Shown here: one piece after another, positions 1 through 7,761 of the stretch
Layout of the letters: each line of letters starts with the position of its first letter
Position numbering within the stretch: the stretch's first letter is position 1
Notes under the pieces: model-generated
What the model saw: the letters and a program-made list of their open reading frames with translations, nothing else
Databases searched by the model: none
Told to the model about the DNA's origin: nothing
Origin: JACKFB01 sp041389525
GTDB lineage: Bacteria > Myxococcota_A > UBA9042 > PHBI01 > JACKFB01
Reading direction: 5' to 3'
DNA length: 64,000 nt
Assembly: GCA_041389525.1 (NCBI GenBank)
Contig: JAWKRR010000022.1
Location: 1-64,000, forward strand
Translations under genes and position numbers: made by a program

Positions 1-748
1 CGCAAAACGCCAGGCGCGAGCTGGGGTTTTGACGTTTCGCCGCGACGCCGAGCACCCCGTCGCCGCAGCCCAGGTCCAGGACCACGGGGAACTCGCCCTT
101 CGGGATGTGCGACAGCAGAAATCGCGTGCCCACATCGAGCTTTTCGCGGCTGAAGAGGTTGGAGTGGCGCACGAAGGGCTGCTCGAAGCCGTCCAGCCGC
201 ACGCTCAGCGGGTAGGGCGTCGGCGTGGGCGGGCGCTGAAGCGTCGCGAACACAAGCCGCGCCTTCTTCTCCGCGAGACTGGTCGAGGTCTCGCCGATGA
301 TGCGGCCCAAGAGCTCGAAGCTCGCCTTGGCGTAGTGCTTGACCATGTAGCCGCACACCACCTGCGCGCCCGGCGCCAGCAGCGCGCTCAGCCGGCAGAG
401 CTGGTCCTCAAAGAGCGCCATGGACTTCGGCACCCGAATCAGCGCCAGGTCGTAGGGCCCGCGCAGGGCGTCAAGCTCGCTGAGCGTCCGCACGCGCCCG
501 CCGCTGTTGAGCTCGGCCGCCCGCCCGCTCACAAACGAGTCCGAGTACGACGTGAGGTCCAGGCCCGCCAGCCCCGCCAGCGCGCAGCCCAGCGCCCCGA
601 AGCTGTCGTTGAGCACGACCACCCGCCGCCCGGCCAGCCCGAGCCCGCCGGCGTGCGCCAGCATCAGCGCGTCGGCGCTGTCCCACGCCTGCAGCCCCGC
701 GTCCGGCTCATCCGGGAAGCGCCGCAGCGCCGGGTCGATTCGCAGCAT
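1..748 (-). CDS. rlmG: RlmG/RsmC-family rRNA guanine-N2 methyltransferase, 3' part outside window
   Basis: Reading from the ATG at 748 gives 249 residues running off the left edge. The N-terminal half is the catalytically degenerate methyltransferase-like domain typical of RlmG/RsmC: it has VVVLNDSFGALG at residues 44-54 and LALIRVPKSMALFEDQL at about 101-117. The second domain starts near residue 200, with the SAM-binding motif VVLDLGCGDG at 222-231. The catalytic NPPF motif would lie beyond the edge. RlmG makes m2G1835 in 23S rRNA of the 50S subunit; RsmC is the 16S m2G1207 paralogue. The LNDSFGALG form favours RlmG. The gene lies 70 nt downstream of cysK on the same strand and is probably cotranscribed. 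Confidence 0.8.
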   Translation of the reverse strand, partial: MLRIDPALRRFPDEPDAGLQAWDSADALMLAHAGGLGLAGRRVVVLNDSFGALGCALAGLAGLDLTSYSDSFVSGRAAELNSGGRVRTLSELDALRGPYDLALIRVPKSMALFEDQLCRLSALLAPGAQVVCGYMVKHYAKASFELLGRIIGETSTSLAEKKARLVFATLQRPPTPTPYPLSVRLDGFEQPFVRHSNLFSREKLDVGTRFLLSHIPKGEFPVVLDLGCGDGVLGVAAKRQNPSSRLAFC

Positions 749-806
749 CTTCCCGCCCGTCCCGAAGCCTGTCCCCCGCGCCCAAGCCCGCGCCCGCGCG
801 ACGCAG

Positions 807-820
807 GCCAGCCCGAGATC
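807..820 (+). repeat. Iterated motif GCCAGCCCGAGATC, copy 1 (full 14-mer)
   Basis: Exact 14-mer. Read on the minus strand it overlaps the cysK stop codon (TGA at 821-819). Confidence 0.75.
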
Positions 821-1772
821 ACTCCTCGCGAATCACGTTGTCCGCCGGGAAGAGCCCGTCCACCGACAGGTAGCGCTCGCCGCTGTCGCACAGGATGCAG
901 CAGATGGTCTTGCCCGCGTAGCTCTCGCGCTGCGCCAACTGCCCCGCCACCCACAGCGCGGCCCCGGACGTCACCCCGGCCAGCACGCCCATGGTCCGCG
1001 CCAGGGTCTTCGTCATCTCGAAGGCGTCGGTGTCACTGACCGCCATCAGCTCGTCCATGCGGTCCTGCCCGCGCAGGAAGTTCTCCGTCACGAAGCCCGG
1101 CCCGATGCCGATGAGCTTGTGCTTCGCCATCTCGCCGCCCGCGTACACCGGGCTCGACGCCGGCTCAAACCCCACGATCCGGATCTCCGGGTTCTTCGAC
1201 CGGAAGTAGCGCGACAGCCCCTCAAAGGTCCCCGACGTCCCCAGCCCAATCACCATCGCGCCGATCTGGCCCTGGGTCTGCTCCCAGATCTCCGGCCCCG
1301 TCGTCGCCTCGTGCGCCCCGCCGTTGTCGGGGTTGGAGTGCTGATTGAAGAAGTACGACGTGTCCGGGTTCGCCTCGCAAAACGCCATCGCCCGCAGCCG
1401 CGCGCCCTTGGTGTGCTCGACCCCCGGCGTCAGCACCACCGTCGCCCCGAACGCGTTGAGGATCTGGAACCGCTCGATGCTGCACAGCTCGCTCATGTAG
1501 ATCTTGACCGGGAAGCCCTGGGCCGCCCCGAACATCGCGATGGCGATGGCCGTGTTGCCGCTGCTCGCCTCGACCAGCACCGTCTCTTTGGTGATGCGCC
1601 CCTCGGCCACGGCCTTCTCGATGATGTGCTTGACCGGCCGGTCCTTCACCGACATGGGATTGCACAGCTCGAGCTTGCCCAGCACCGTCGCCCGCGCCCC
1701 GGGGAAGAGCTTGTCGCAGCGCAGCATCGGCGTCGCGCCGACCAGCTCCGAGATGTCGTCGATGATCCTCAT
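819..1772 (-). CDS. cysK: Cysteine synthase family PLP enzyme (O-acetylserine sulfhydrylase type)
   Basis: The protein has 317 residues, the usual CysK/CysM length. The PLP lysine is K43 in MSVKDRP. The substrate loop is EASSGNTAIA near residue 70 (usually EPTSGNTG). The phosphate-binding loop is GLGTSGTFEG near 178, and CDSGERYLS is near the C-terminus. It should form cysteine from O-acetylserine and sulfide in the cytoplasm. The altered loop (ASSGNTA instead of PTSGNTG) leaves room for a different acceptor, so substrate specificity is uncertain. The start ATG overlaps the stop of the upstream OsmC-like gene as ATGA, which suggests translational coupling. The stop codon lies inside TGATCTCGGGCTGGC, a copy of the iterated motif. 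Confidence 0.85.
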   Translation of the reverse strand: MRIIDDISELVGATPMLRCDKLFPGARATVLGKLELCNPMSVKDRPVKHIIEKAVAEGRITKETVLVEASSGNTAIAIAMFGAAQGFPVKIYMSELCSIERFQILNAFGATVVLTPGVEHTKGARLRAMAFCEANPDTSYFFNQHSNPDNGGAHEATTGPEIWEQTQGQIGAMVIGLGTSGTFEGLSRYFRSKNPEIRIVGFEPASSPVYAGGEMAKHKLIGIGPGFVTENFLRGQDRMDELMAVSDTDAFEMTKTLARTMGVLAGVTSGAALWVAGQLAQRESYAGKTICCILCDSGERYLSVDGLFPADNVIREE

Positions 1773-2191
1773 GGGGTCTCGACGATCTCGAAGGTGTGCG
1801 TCACCTCCACCCCGCCGCGGGTCAGCATGATCGACGCCGAACAGTACTTCTCCGCCGACAGCGCCACCGCCCGCGCGACCTTGTTCTCGCTGAGCCCCTT
1901 GCCGCTGACCACGAAGTGCATCGCGATCTTCGTGAAGACCTTCGGCGGCTCCTCGGCCCGCTCAGCGGTCAGTCGCGCCACGCAGCCCTCCACCGGCTCG
2001 CGCCCGGTCTTCAAGATGTGCACCACGTCGTAGGCCGAGCAGCCGCCGGTCCCGATGAGCACCATCTCCATCGGCCGCATCCCAGCGTTCTCGCCCCCAG
2101 ACTCTGGCGCGCCGTCGAGGATCACGGTGTGCCCCGTGCCCGACACCGCCTCGAACTTCACGGCGCCCTTCCACGTAATCTCAGCCTGCAC
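1769..2191 (-). CDS. OsmC-family protein, YhfA-like
   Basis: This small OsmC-fold protein closely follows the YhfA subfamily pattern: PMEMVLIGTGGCSAYDVV in the middle, then a second conserved cysteine in LSAEKYCSA. OsmC/Ohr proteins are thiol peroxidases with a two-cysteine site; the YhfA branch has no settled function. I take the GTG at 2191 as the start because VQAEITWKGAVKF aligns with the usual YhfA N-terminus and GGGGCGAGG lies just upstream, giving 140 residues. An in-frame ATG at 2260 would add 23 residues of unlikely sequence. Overlap with cysK (ATGA) places a peroxide-linked protein and cysteine synthesis in one unit. Confidence 0.8.
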   Translation of the reverse strand: MQAEITWKGAVKFEAVSGTGHTVILDGAPESGGENAGMRPMEMVLIGTGGCSAYDVVHILKTGREPVEGCVARLTAERAEEPPKVFTKIAMHFVVSGKGLSENKVARAVALSAEKYCSASIMLTRGGVEVTHTFEIVETP

Positions 2192-2348
2192 CGTCCACCT
2201 CGCCCCGTGTCCCGTCCCCTTCGCGAGCGCCAGCCTTTCAGCGAAGTGCGGGCGGAGCAAGTTCGATCATTCACTGGGCGTTCACCGTCGCGCGGTCGAC
2301 GCCGCGGTGGCACCATCTCCCCCACGCCCACACACACGGCGGTGAGCC

Positions 2349-2834
2349 ATGCCCTGGTTGATGAAGACGGAGCCCGAGGAGTACGGGCTGGACGACCTCC
2401 GAGCCGCTGGCGTGGGCCGCTGGGACGGCGTGCGCAACTACGCGGCCCGCAACCACATGCGCGCCTGCGCGGTCGGCGACGCCGTCTTCATCTACCACTC
2501 AGGGAAATCCCCGCAGATCGTGGGCCTCGCCGAGGTCGCGCGCGCCGCCTACCCCGACCCGGCCCAGTTCGATCCGGCCAGCGCCACCTTCGACGCGAAG
2601 TCCTCGCCCGACGATCCGCGCTGGTCCGCCCTGGACCTGCGCTACGTCGCCCATCTGGTCGTCCCGGTGCCCCTCAGCACGCTGAAGACGGACCCCCGGC
2701 TGGCCGATCTCGCGCTGCTCCGCCAGTCGCGGCTCTCGGTGTCGCCGGTGAGCGAGGCGCACTTCGAACTCATCGTGTCCCTCGGCGGCGGCAAGGCACC
2801 GGCCGCGGCCCCGGCGACTGAAAAGCGGGGGTGA
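2349..2834 (+). CDS. EVE-domain protein (THYN1-like)
   Basis: The 161 residues cover one EVE domain of usual length. Family hallmarks are the N-terminal WLMKTEPEEYGLDDL, RWDGVRNYAARNHMR near residue 24, and VFIYHSGKSPQIVGLAEV near 46, which line the ligand pocket in the PUA-related fold. EVE domains bind modified bases in nucleic acids. The bacterial stand-alone form is widespread and uncharacterised, though some relatives sit with restriction systems. No restriction or modification gene is nearby. The histidine kinase gene probably starts 90 nt downstream on the same strand. Confidence 0.85.
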   Translation: MPWLMKTEPEEYGLDDLRAAGVGRWDGVRNYAARNHMRACAVGDAVFIYHSGKSPQIVGLAEVARAAYPDPAQFDPASATFDAKSSPDDPRWSALDLRYVAHLVVPVPLSTLKTDPRLADLALLRQSRLSVSPVSEAHFELIVSLGGGKAPAAAPATEKRG

Positions 2835-2923
2835 GTCGCACGGAGCGGTGTCACCTGTGGCGTCACCGGTGTTACAGTGCGCCACCTCGCCCCCAAGGCT
2901 CGTGGACAGCGCTCGTGGAACTG

Positions 2924-4729
2924 ATGGCGCCTAGCGCGTCTTGCCGCACCGCGGTAGCTACAACTCGCGCTCATCTGGCGACCATCGCGTGCGTTCTGGC
3001 GCTGGGTTTCGTGTGCATCGCGTCACGGCCCGCCCGGGCCACCGCCGCCCCGGAGGCCAGCCCCGTCCTGGTGGTCCGCGGCGACGCCGACTACCCGCCC
3101 TACGAGTTCCTCGACGACGATGGCGAGCCCGCCGGCTTCGACGTCGACATCCTCCGCGCCGTCGCGCGCACCCAGGGGCTCAACATCGACCTGCGCCTGG
3201 GCGACTGGACCAGCGTGCGCCGCTCGCTGGAGGACGGCGAGATCGACATGCTGGTCGGCATGCACATCTCGCGCGAGCGCTCGCGCGTCATCACGTTCTC
3301 GCACCCCTACACCTCGATTCAGCACGCGATCTTCGTCCGCTCCGACTCGGACATTCGCGGCTATCGCGGCCTCCGAAACCGCGCGCTCGTGGTGCAAGAC
3401 GCGACGATCATGCACGACATGCTCAAGCGCGGTCACATGACCGACAAGATCGCGACCACCACCTCGGTCGGCGAGGCGCTGCGCCAGCTGGCCGCCGGAC
3501 AGCACGACGCGGCCCTGGTGCCGCAGTACCAGGGGCTCTTCCTGGCGCGTGAGCTTGGGCTCAACAACATCGGCCCGGTCGGGCAGCCCCTCGCCGACGA
3601 CTCGGGCTACGGCTTCGCGGTGCGAAAGGACCACGCCCAGCTCGCCGCGGTCCTCAACGAGGGCCTGCGCATCATCAAGACCACCGGCGAGTACGAGGCC
3701 ATCAGCCAGCGCTGGTTCGGCGTGTACGACGACGCGGCGTCCGGGGTCTCGCGGGAGATGCTGCGCTGGGCTGGCTGGGCGCTCACCGCGGTGGCCTTCC
3801 TGGCGGTCGTGGCCCTCATCTGGTCGTGGATGCTGCGCAAGCAGGTCCGCATCCGCACCCGCGAGCTGTCCTACGAGCTGACCGAGCGCATCCGCGCCGA
3901 GGACGCCGGGCGCCGCCTCAAGGAGCAGCTCCGCCAGTCGCAGAAGATGGAAGCCATGGGCCGCCTCGCGGGCGGAATGGCCCATGATTTCAACAACATC
4001 ATCACCGGGATCTCGGGCCACGCGCAGCTCTTGCGCGCCCGCGCCGAGCGCGCCGGGACCGAGCCCGACCCCTCCATCCTTCAGATCGTCCAAGCCGCGG
4101 AGAGCGCCGGCGACCTGGTCGGCCACCTCATGGCCTTCGCGCGCCGCGAGCGCACGCGCACCAGCCGCCTGGACGTCAACGTCGCCGTGGCCGGCGCCAT
4201 CCAATTGATGAGCCACAGCCTGGGCAGCGACATCCGCATCGACAGCAGCGTGCGGGCCGACGGCCCCATGGTGGTCGGCGACATCGCGCAGCTTCAGAGC
4301 GCGCTGTTGAACCTGGGGCTCAACGCCCGCGACGCGATGCCCAAGGGCGGCACGCTGACCTTCGCCACCTCCATCGTCGAGCTTGGCGCGGACCGCCTCC
4401 CGCCCGAGCTACGCGCCGGCACCTACGTCCGCATCGTGGTGAGCGACACCGGCGAGGGCATGCCCGCCGAGGTCCGCGAGCACATCTTCGAGCCCTTCTT
4501 CACGACCAAGGCGCCGGGCAAGGGCACGGGCCTCGGCCTCGCCGGCGTCTACGGCTGCGTGCGCGCCCACGGCGGCCACATCGACGTCCACTCGGAGGTC
4601 GGAGAGGGCACCGAGTTCACGATCTTGCTGCCGCTGATCCGCACGGATGCCAAGACCCCGCCGCCGCCGGTGGCCGAGGAGGCCGCGCCTCCCGAGCCCT
4701 CGAGCGCCGCCGGCGCCGCCAAGTCCTGA
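2924..4729 (+). CDS. Sensor histidine kinase with periplasmic solute-binding (SBP_bac_3) sensor
   Basis: About 601 residues from the ATG at 2924. A signal or first membrane segment lies near 17-39. A periplasmic amino-acid-binding-protein-like domain spans about 50-280 (YPPYEFLDDDGEPAGFDVDI, GEIDMLVGMHISRERS). A transmembrane helix lies near 280-305. The kinase core follows: H-box MAHDFNNI with His near 354, N-box NLGLNARDAM near 462, G1 DTGEG near 507, F-box FEPFFTTK near 521 and G2 GTGLGL near 533. The HDFNN H-box is the form seen in NtrB-like and hybrid kinases. No receiver domain or response-regulator gene is adjacent, so it is an orphan sensor. The bound ligand cannot be read from sequence. 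An upstream in-frame GTG at 2831 would add 31 residues of unlikely leader. Confidence 0.88.
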   Translation: MAPSASCRTAVATTRAHLATIACVLALGFVCIASRPARATAAPEASPVLVVRGDADYPPYEFLDDDGEPAGFDVDILRAVARTQGLNIDLRLGDWTSVRRSLEDGEIDMLVGMHISRERSRVITFSHPYTSIQHAIFVRSDSDIRGYRGLRNRALVVQDATIMHDMLKRGHMTDKIATTTSVGEALRQLAAGQHDAALVPQYQGLFLARELGLNNIGPVGQPLADDSGYGFAVRKDHAQLAAVLNEGLRIIKTTGEYEAISQRWFGVYDDAASGVSREMLRWAGWALTAVAFLAVVALIWSWMLRKQVRIRTRELSYELTERIRAEDAGRRLKEQLRQSQKMEAMGRLAGGMAHDFNNIITGISGHAQLLRARAERAGTEPDPSILQIVQAAESAGDLVGHLMAFARRERTRTSRLDVNVAVAGAIQLMSHSLGSDIRIDSSVRADGPMVVGDIAQLQSALLNLGLNARDAMPKGGTLTFATSIVELGADRLPPELRAGTYVRIVVSDTGEGMPAEVREHIFEPFFTTKAPGKGTGLGLAGVYGCVRAHGGHIDVHSEVGEGTEFTILLPLIRTDAKTPPPPVAEEAAPPEPSSAAGAAKS

Positions 4730-4744
4730 GCGCCCCGAGCCGCC

Positions 4745-5158
4745 CTACAGGAAGCTACGGATCAGCGCCCAGACGCCCCAGCCGATGGCGGCGAGCCCGA
4801 AGGCCCCCTGCTGCGGCGCGAGCTGGGTCAACGCCTCGTCCATCTTCTTCTGCGCTTCGGGGTTCTTGATGAAGGTCTTGAGCACGCCGATGCCCAGGAT
4901 CAGCCCCAGCACCAGCTGCACGACCGACACGGCGAGCATCGTGAACCACGCGATGGGGGCGCTGCCCAGCAGCCCCAGCGCCAGCACGGTCGAGATCAGC
5001 CCCCACACGCCCCAGAGCGCCGACACCGCGCCGATCCAGCCCTGATAGGGCGCGATCTTGGCGATGATCTCCTTGGCGTCCGGCTTCTTCGCGATGATGA
5101 GGCTCGAAGCGCCCAAAATACCAAGTAGGATCAGCCAAATCGCAGAAATGAGGCCCAT
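4745..5158 (-). CDS. Small four-helix membrane protein of unknown function
   Basis: 137 residues from the ATG at 5158, chosen because GGGGAGAG lies just upstream. Four hydrophobic segments are visible: MGLISAIWLILLGILGASSL at the N-terminus, WIGAVSALWGVWGLISTVLA, APIAWFTMLAVSVVQLVLGL, and a C-terminal AAIGWGVWALIRSFL. Short charged loops (KKPDAKEIIAK, KNPEAQKKMDEAL) lie between them. I do not recognise a characterised family. The 3' end faces the histidine kinase gene tail-to-tail with 15 nt between stops. Confidence 0.7.
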   Translation of the reverse strand: MGLISAIWLILLGILGASSLIIAKKPDAKEIIAKIAPYQGWIGAVSALWGVWGLISTVLALGLLGSAPIAWFTMLAVSVVQLVLGLILGIGVLKTFIKNPEAQKKMDEALTQLAPQQGAFGLAAIGWGVWALIRSFL

Positions 5159-5287
5159 CAGCTCTCCCCTCGCCACCGGGCCCGGCCGTCTCGCCGTGAC
5201 CCGCTGACTGCGGCGCGTGCTCGCGCGGTGTGTACGTGTGACGACAGCCTACCGCCGCCCTCGGCGGCGCACAATCGCCGGCGGCCC

Positions 5288-5815
5288 CTACACACCCACC
5301 ATCGCGGCCAGCTTCTGCACGGTGTTCCAGTTCCGCGCCGTCCCGACCCCGAATTTCCCAGTCGCCAGCTTGGAAACCCCCATGCCGTCGGGGAAGTAGA
5401 TGAAGGCGTCGCGGCCCACGAACGCGACCTTCTCGCCGCCGCCGTAGCCCGCCAGATAGGCGTCCGCCTTCGCTCGGTCGACCGCCGTCTTCATCACCAG
5501 CAGCGCCAGGCGGCTTGGCTGGCTCTCCGACTCGGCGACAAAGGGGTTCGCCGCCATAAGCGCCGCCCACTCGCCCGGGTCCCGCACCATGACCTCGGTG
5601 CGGACCCCGGCGACCGCCAGCAAATCCGCCTCCAGCTTGGCCTCGAGCGCTTGGGCGTCAGCGCCGTCCGCCTCGAACACCACGTTCCCGCTAGCCAGCA
5701 GCGTCCGCACCTTCGCGTAGCCAAGCCCGCCCAGCGCCGTCCGAAGCTCGGCCATCGGGACCTTCCGAGTTCCGCCGAGGTTGACGGCTCGCAGCAGCGC
5801 AATCCACTCGCTCAT
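5288..5815 (-). CDS. DUF1697 family protein
   Basis: 175 residues with the family signature at the start, WIALLRAVNLGGTRKVPMAEL, followed by LGYAKVRTLLASGNVVF and, near the C-terminus, FPDGMGVSKL and TARNWNTVQKL. DUF1697 proteins are cytoplasmic, of about this length, and widespread in soil bacteria; their function is unknown. It stands alone, facing away from the downstream lipoprotein gene, with no clear ribosome-binding site before the ATG. Confidence 0.85.
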   Translation of the reverse strand: MSEWIALLRAVNLGGTRKVPMAELRTALGGLGYAKVRTLLASGNVVFEADGADAQALEAKLEADLLAVAGVRTEVMVRDPGEWAALMAANPFVAESESQPSRLALLVMKTAVDRAKADAYLAGYGGGEKVAFVGRDAFIYFPDGMGVSKLATGKFGVGTARNWNTVQKLAAMVGV

Positions 5816-5896
5816 CGCGTCGACAGTAAGACGCGGCCGCCGAGAAAATCCAGCGCGCGCTGGGAGTGAATCCCCACTCGTGGTCTCCTCTCAGCG

Positions 5897-7732
5897 ATGC
5901 GAACTCTCCTCGCCACGGTCATCCTCGCCCTCTGCGCGGCCTGCTCGAACGGGGCCAGCACCGGCGACGCAGCAGCCGATCTCGAGCTGGCGTCTCCCGG
6001 AGACTCCGGCGCCGAGGCCGACGGCCAGCCCGACGCGGCCGACGACGCGAGCGGCGACGCGGCCGGCGACGCGGCCCCTGGCGCCGACGGGACCCTCGGG
6101 CCGGACGAGACAAGCCAGCCCGAGATCGTCTCGGACATCGAGCCCGACTCCAGTGCCGACGCAGACAGCGCGGACTCCCCTGCCCCCGACGCCGCCGCCG
6201 ACGCCGACACAAGCGCCGACTCCGACGTCGTCGCCGACGCGCTGCCCGACGTGGCTCCCGACCTGCCAGCGGACGCGCTCCCCGACGTCGTCCCCGGAAC
6301 CACCTGCTCGGCGCCCGCGCCCGGTCTGCCTGCGCTGGTGCTGAACGGCTCCGGGCGCGCGCGGGTCTCCGAGCCCATCGCGCACCCCGGCCTGCTCTCG
6401 CGGCGGCTGCGCGTCTGGCTTCCCGTGGGCTGGGGCGACGACCCCGCGCGGCGCTACCCCACCATTTACATGCACGACGGCCAGAACCTGTTCAACGACG
6501 CGGACTCGGCCTTCGGCGAGTGGCGGGTGGACGAGACCGTCGACGCCCTGACCCAGGCCGGCCTCATCGAGCCGCACATCGTCGTCGGCATCGACAACAC
6601 CGCCGACCGCATCGACGAATACGCGCCGAACTTGGCGGCGGGCGCGGGCGGACCGGGCAAGGCGGGGGTCTACGCGGACTTCGTCGCCCAGGTGGTCGTG
6701 CCCCTCGCCGAGTCTGCGCTGCGCGCGCGCTGTGACGGCAGCCAGCGCACCATCGGCGGGTCCAGCCTGGGCGGATTAGCCAGCCTTTACCTGATGATTC
6801 GGCATCCCGGCGTGTTCGGGCGGGTCGCCGCGGTCTCGCCCTCGCTGTGGTGGGAAGACGGCGAGATCGTCGAGGTGCTGCGGGCCTTCGCCGGGCCGTG
6901 GCCCGAGCGCCTGTGGGTGGACATGGGCACGCTGGAGAGCGGCGAGGGCGGGGGACCGACGCCGGCCTCGATCCTGTTGGCGACGCGCGAGGTGCGGGAC
7001 ATCGCGGGCGAGGCGGGGCTGGGCTTCGGCGACCGCCTCGGCGCGCTGGAGGACTTCGGCGTCGCGCACAACGAGCAGGCGTGGGCCGGGCGGCTGGGCA
7101 GCATACTCGGGTTCCTCGTGGGCCTCGAGCGGCCCTACGCGCAGCCCCCAGCCTTCGTGACGCTGCGGCCCTACGCGGCGGGCTTGGCGCTCAGCGGGAC
7201 GAACCCGGGGACGAAAACCTCAGTCGCCGTCGAAGCGAAATGGCCGTCGGGCCAGCGCCTGACCTGGCCGGCCGCGCTGGCAGCGCTCGAGAACACGACG
7301 CCGGAGATCCTCCAGCTAGGCGACGACGGCGCGGTGACCGCCAAGGCGTTGGGGGTCGGCGTCTTGCGCGCGAAGGTCCTGGGCGTCTCGGGCGAGCTGG
7401 CCCTGCCCGTGCTGAGCGCCGGCCAGGTCGCCGTGAGCTTCGAGGTCAGCGTCCCCGCGTCCACACCCGCCGGCGCCACGGTGCACATCAGCGGCGACCT
7501 GCCGGTCCTCGGCGCGTGGGACGGCGTCGGCATCGCGCTGACCAACAGCGGCGGCGGCGTGTGGCGCGGCATCATCGCGGTGGCGGCAGGCACCCCCTTC
7601 GCGTTCAAGGCGACGCTGGGCTCGTGGGCCACGGTCGAGAAGAGCGCGAGCGGCGCTGAGATCGCCGACCGCAAGGCCACCGCGCAGGCCGGGCTGACCG
7701 TGAAATTCTCAGTCGCCGCCTGGGCGAACTGA
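5897..7732 (+). CDS. Lipoprotein esterase with C-terminal starch-binding-like domain
   Basis: 611 residues. A lipoprotein signal ends at lipobox LCAAC (Cys near 16). About 110 residues of Asp/Ala/Pro-rich linker follow. The esterase domain (Fes/IroE and esterase-D type alpha/beta hydrolase) begins near residue 140: YPTIYMHDGQNLF, the nucleophile elbow GGSSLGGLASLY with Ser near 290, and VAAVSPSLWW. A histidine in AHNEQAW is a plausible triad member. A Big-like segment lies near 415-510, and a CBM20-like domain (VHISGDLPVLGAWD) ends the protein. It probably cleaves an ester on or near a polysaccharide or siderophore at the cell surface; the substrate is unknown. Confidence 0.82.
   Translation: MRTLLATVILALCAACSNGASTGDAAADLELASPGDSGAEADGQPDAADDASGDAAGDAAPGADGTLGPDETSQPEIVSDIEPDSSADADSADSPAPDAAADADTSADSDVVADALPDVAPDLPADALPDVVPGTTCSAPAPGLPALVLNGSGRARVSEPIAHPGLLSRRLRVWLPVGWGDDPARRYPTIYMHDGQNLFNDADSAFGEWRVDETVDALTQAGLIEPHIVVGIDNTADRIDEYAPNLAAGAGGPGKAGVYADFVAQVVVPLAESALRARCDGSQRTIGGSSLGGLASLYLMIRHPGVFGRVAAVSPSLWWEDGEIVEVLRAFAGPWPERLWVDMGTLESGEGGGPTPASILLATREVRDIAGEAGLGFGDRLGALEDFGVAHNEQAWAGRLGSILGFLVGLERPYAQPPAFVTLRPYAAGLALSGTNPGTKTSVAVEAKWPSGQRLTWPAALAALENTTPEILQLGDDGAVTAKALGVGVLRAKVLGVSGELALPVLSAGQVAVSFEVSVPASTPAGATVHISGDLPVLGAWDGVGIALTNSGGGVWRGIIAVAAGTPFAFKATLGSWATVEKSASGAEIADRKATAQAGLTVKFSVAAWAN
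6114..6127 (+). repeat. Iterated motif GCCAGCCCGAGATC, copy 2 (full 14-mer)
   Basis: Exact 14-mer inside the Asp-rich linker of the esterase lipoprotein, read in frame as Gln-Pro-Glu-Ile. Confidence 0.75.
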
Positions 7733-7761
7733 GGCTGCTGGCCGCCACCGCGCCCGCGCCC

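Noticed and set aside
2831..2923. Upstream extension of the histidine kinase
   Set aside because: Would add Arg/Cys-rich sequence before the signal segment with no ribosome-binding site.
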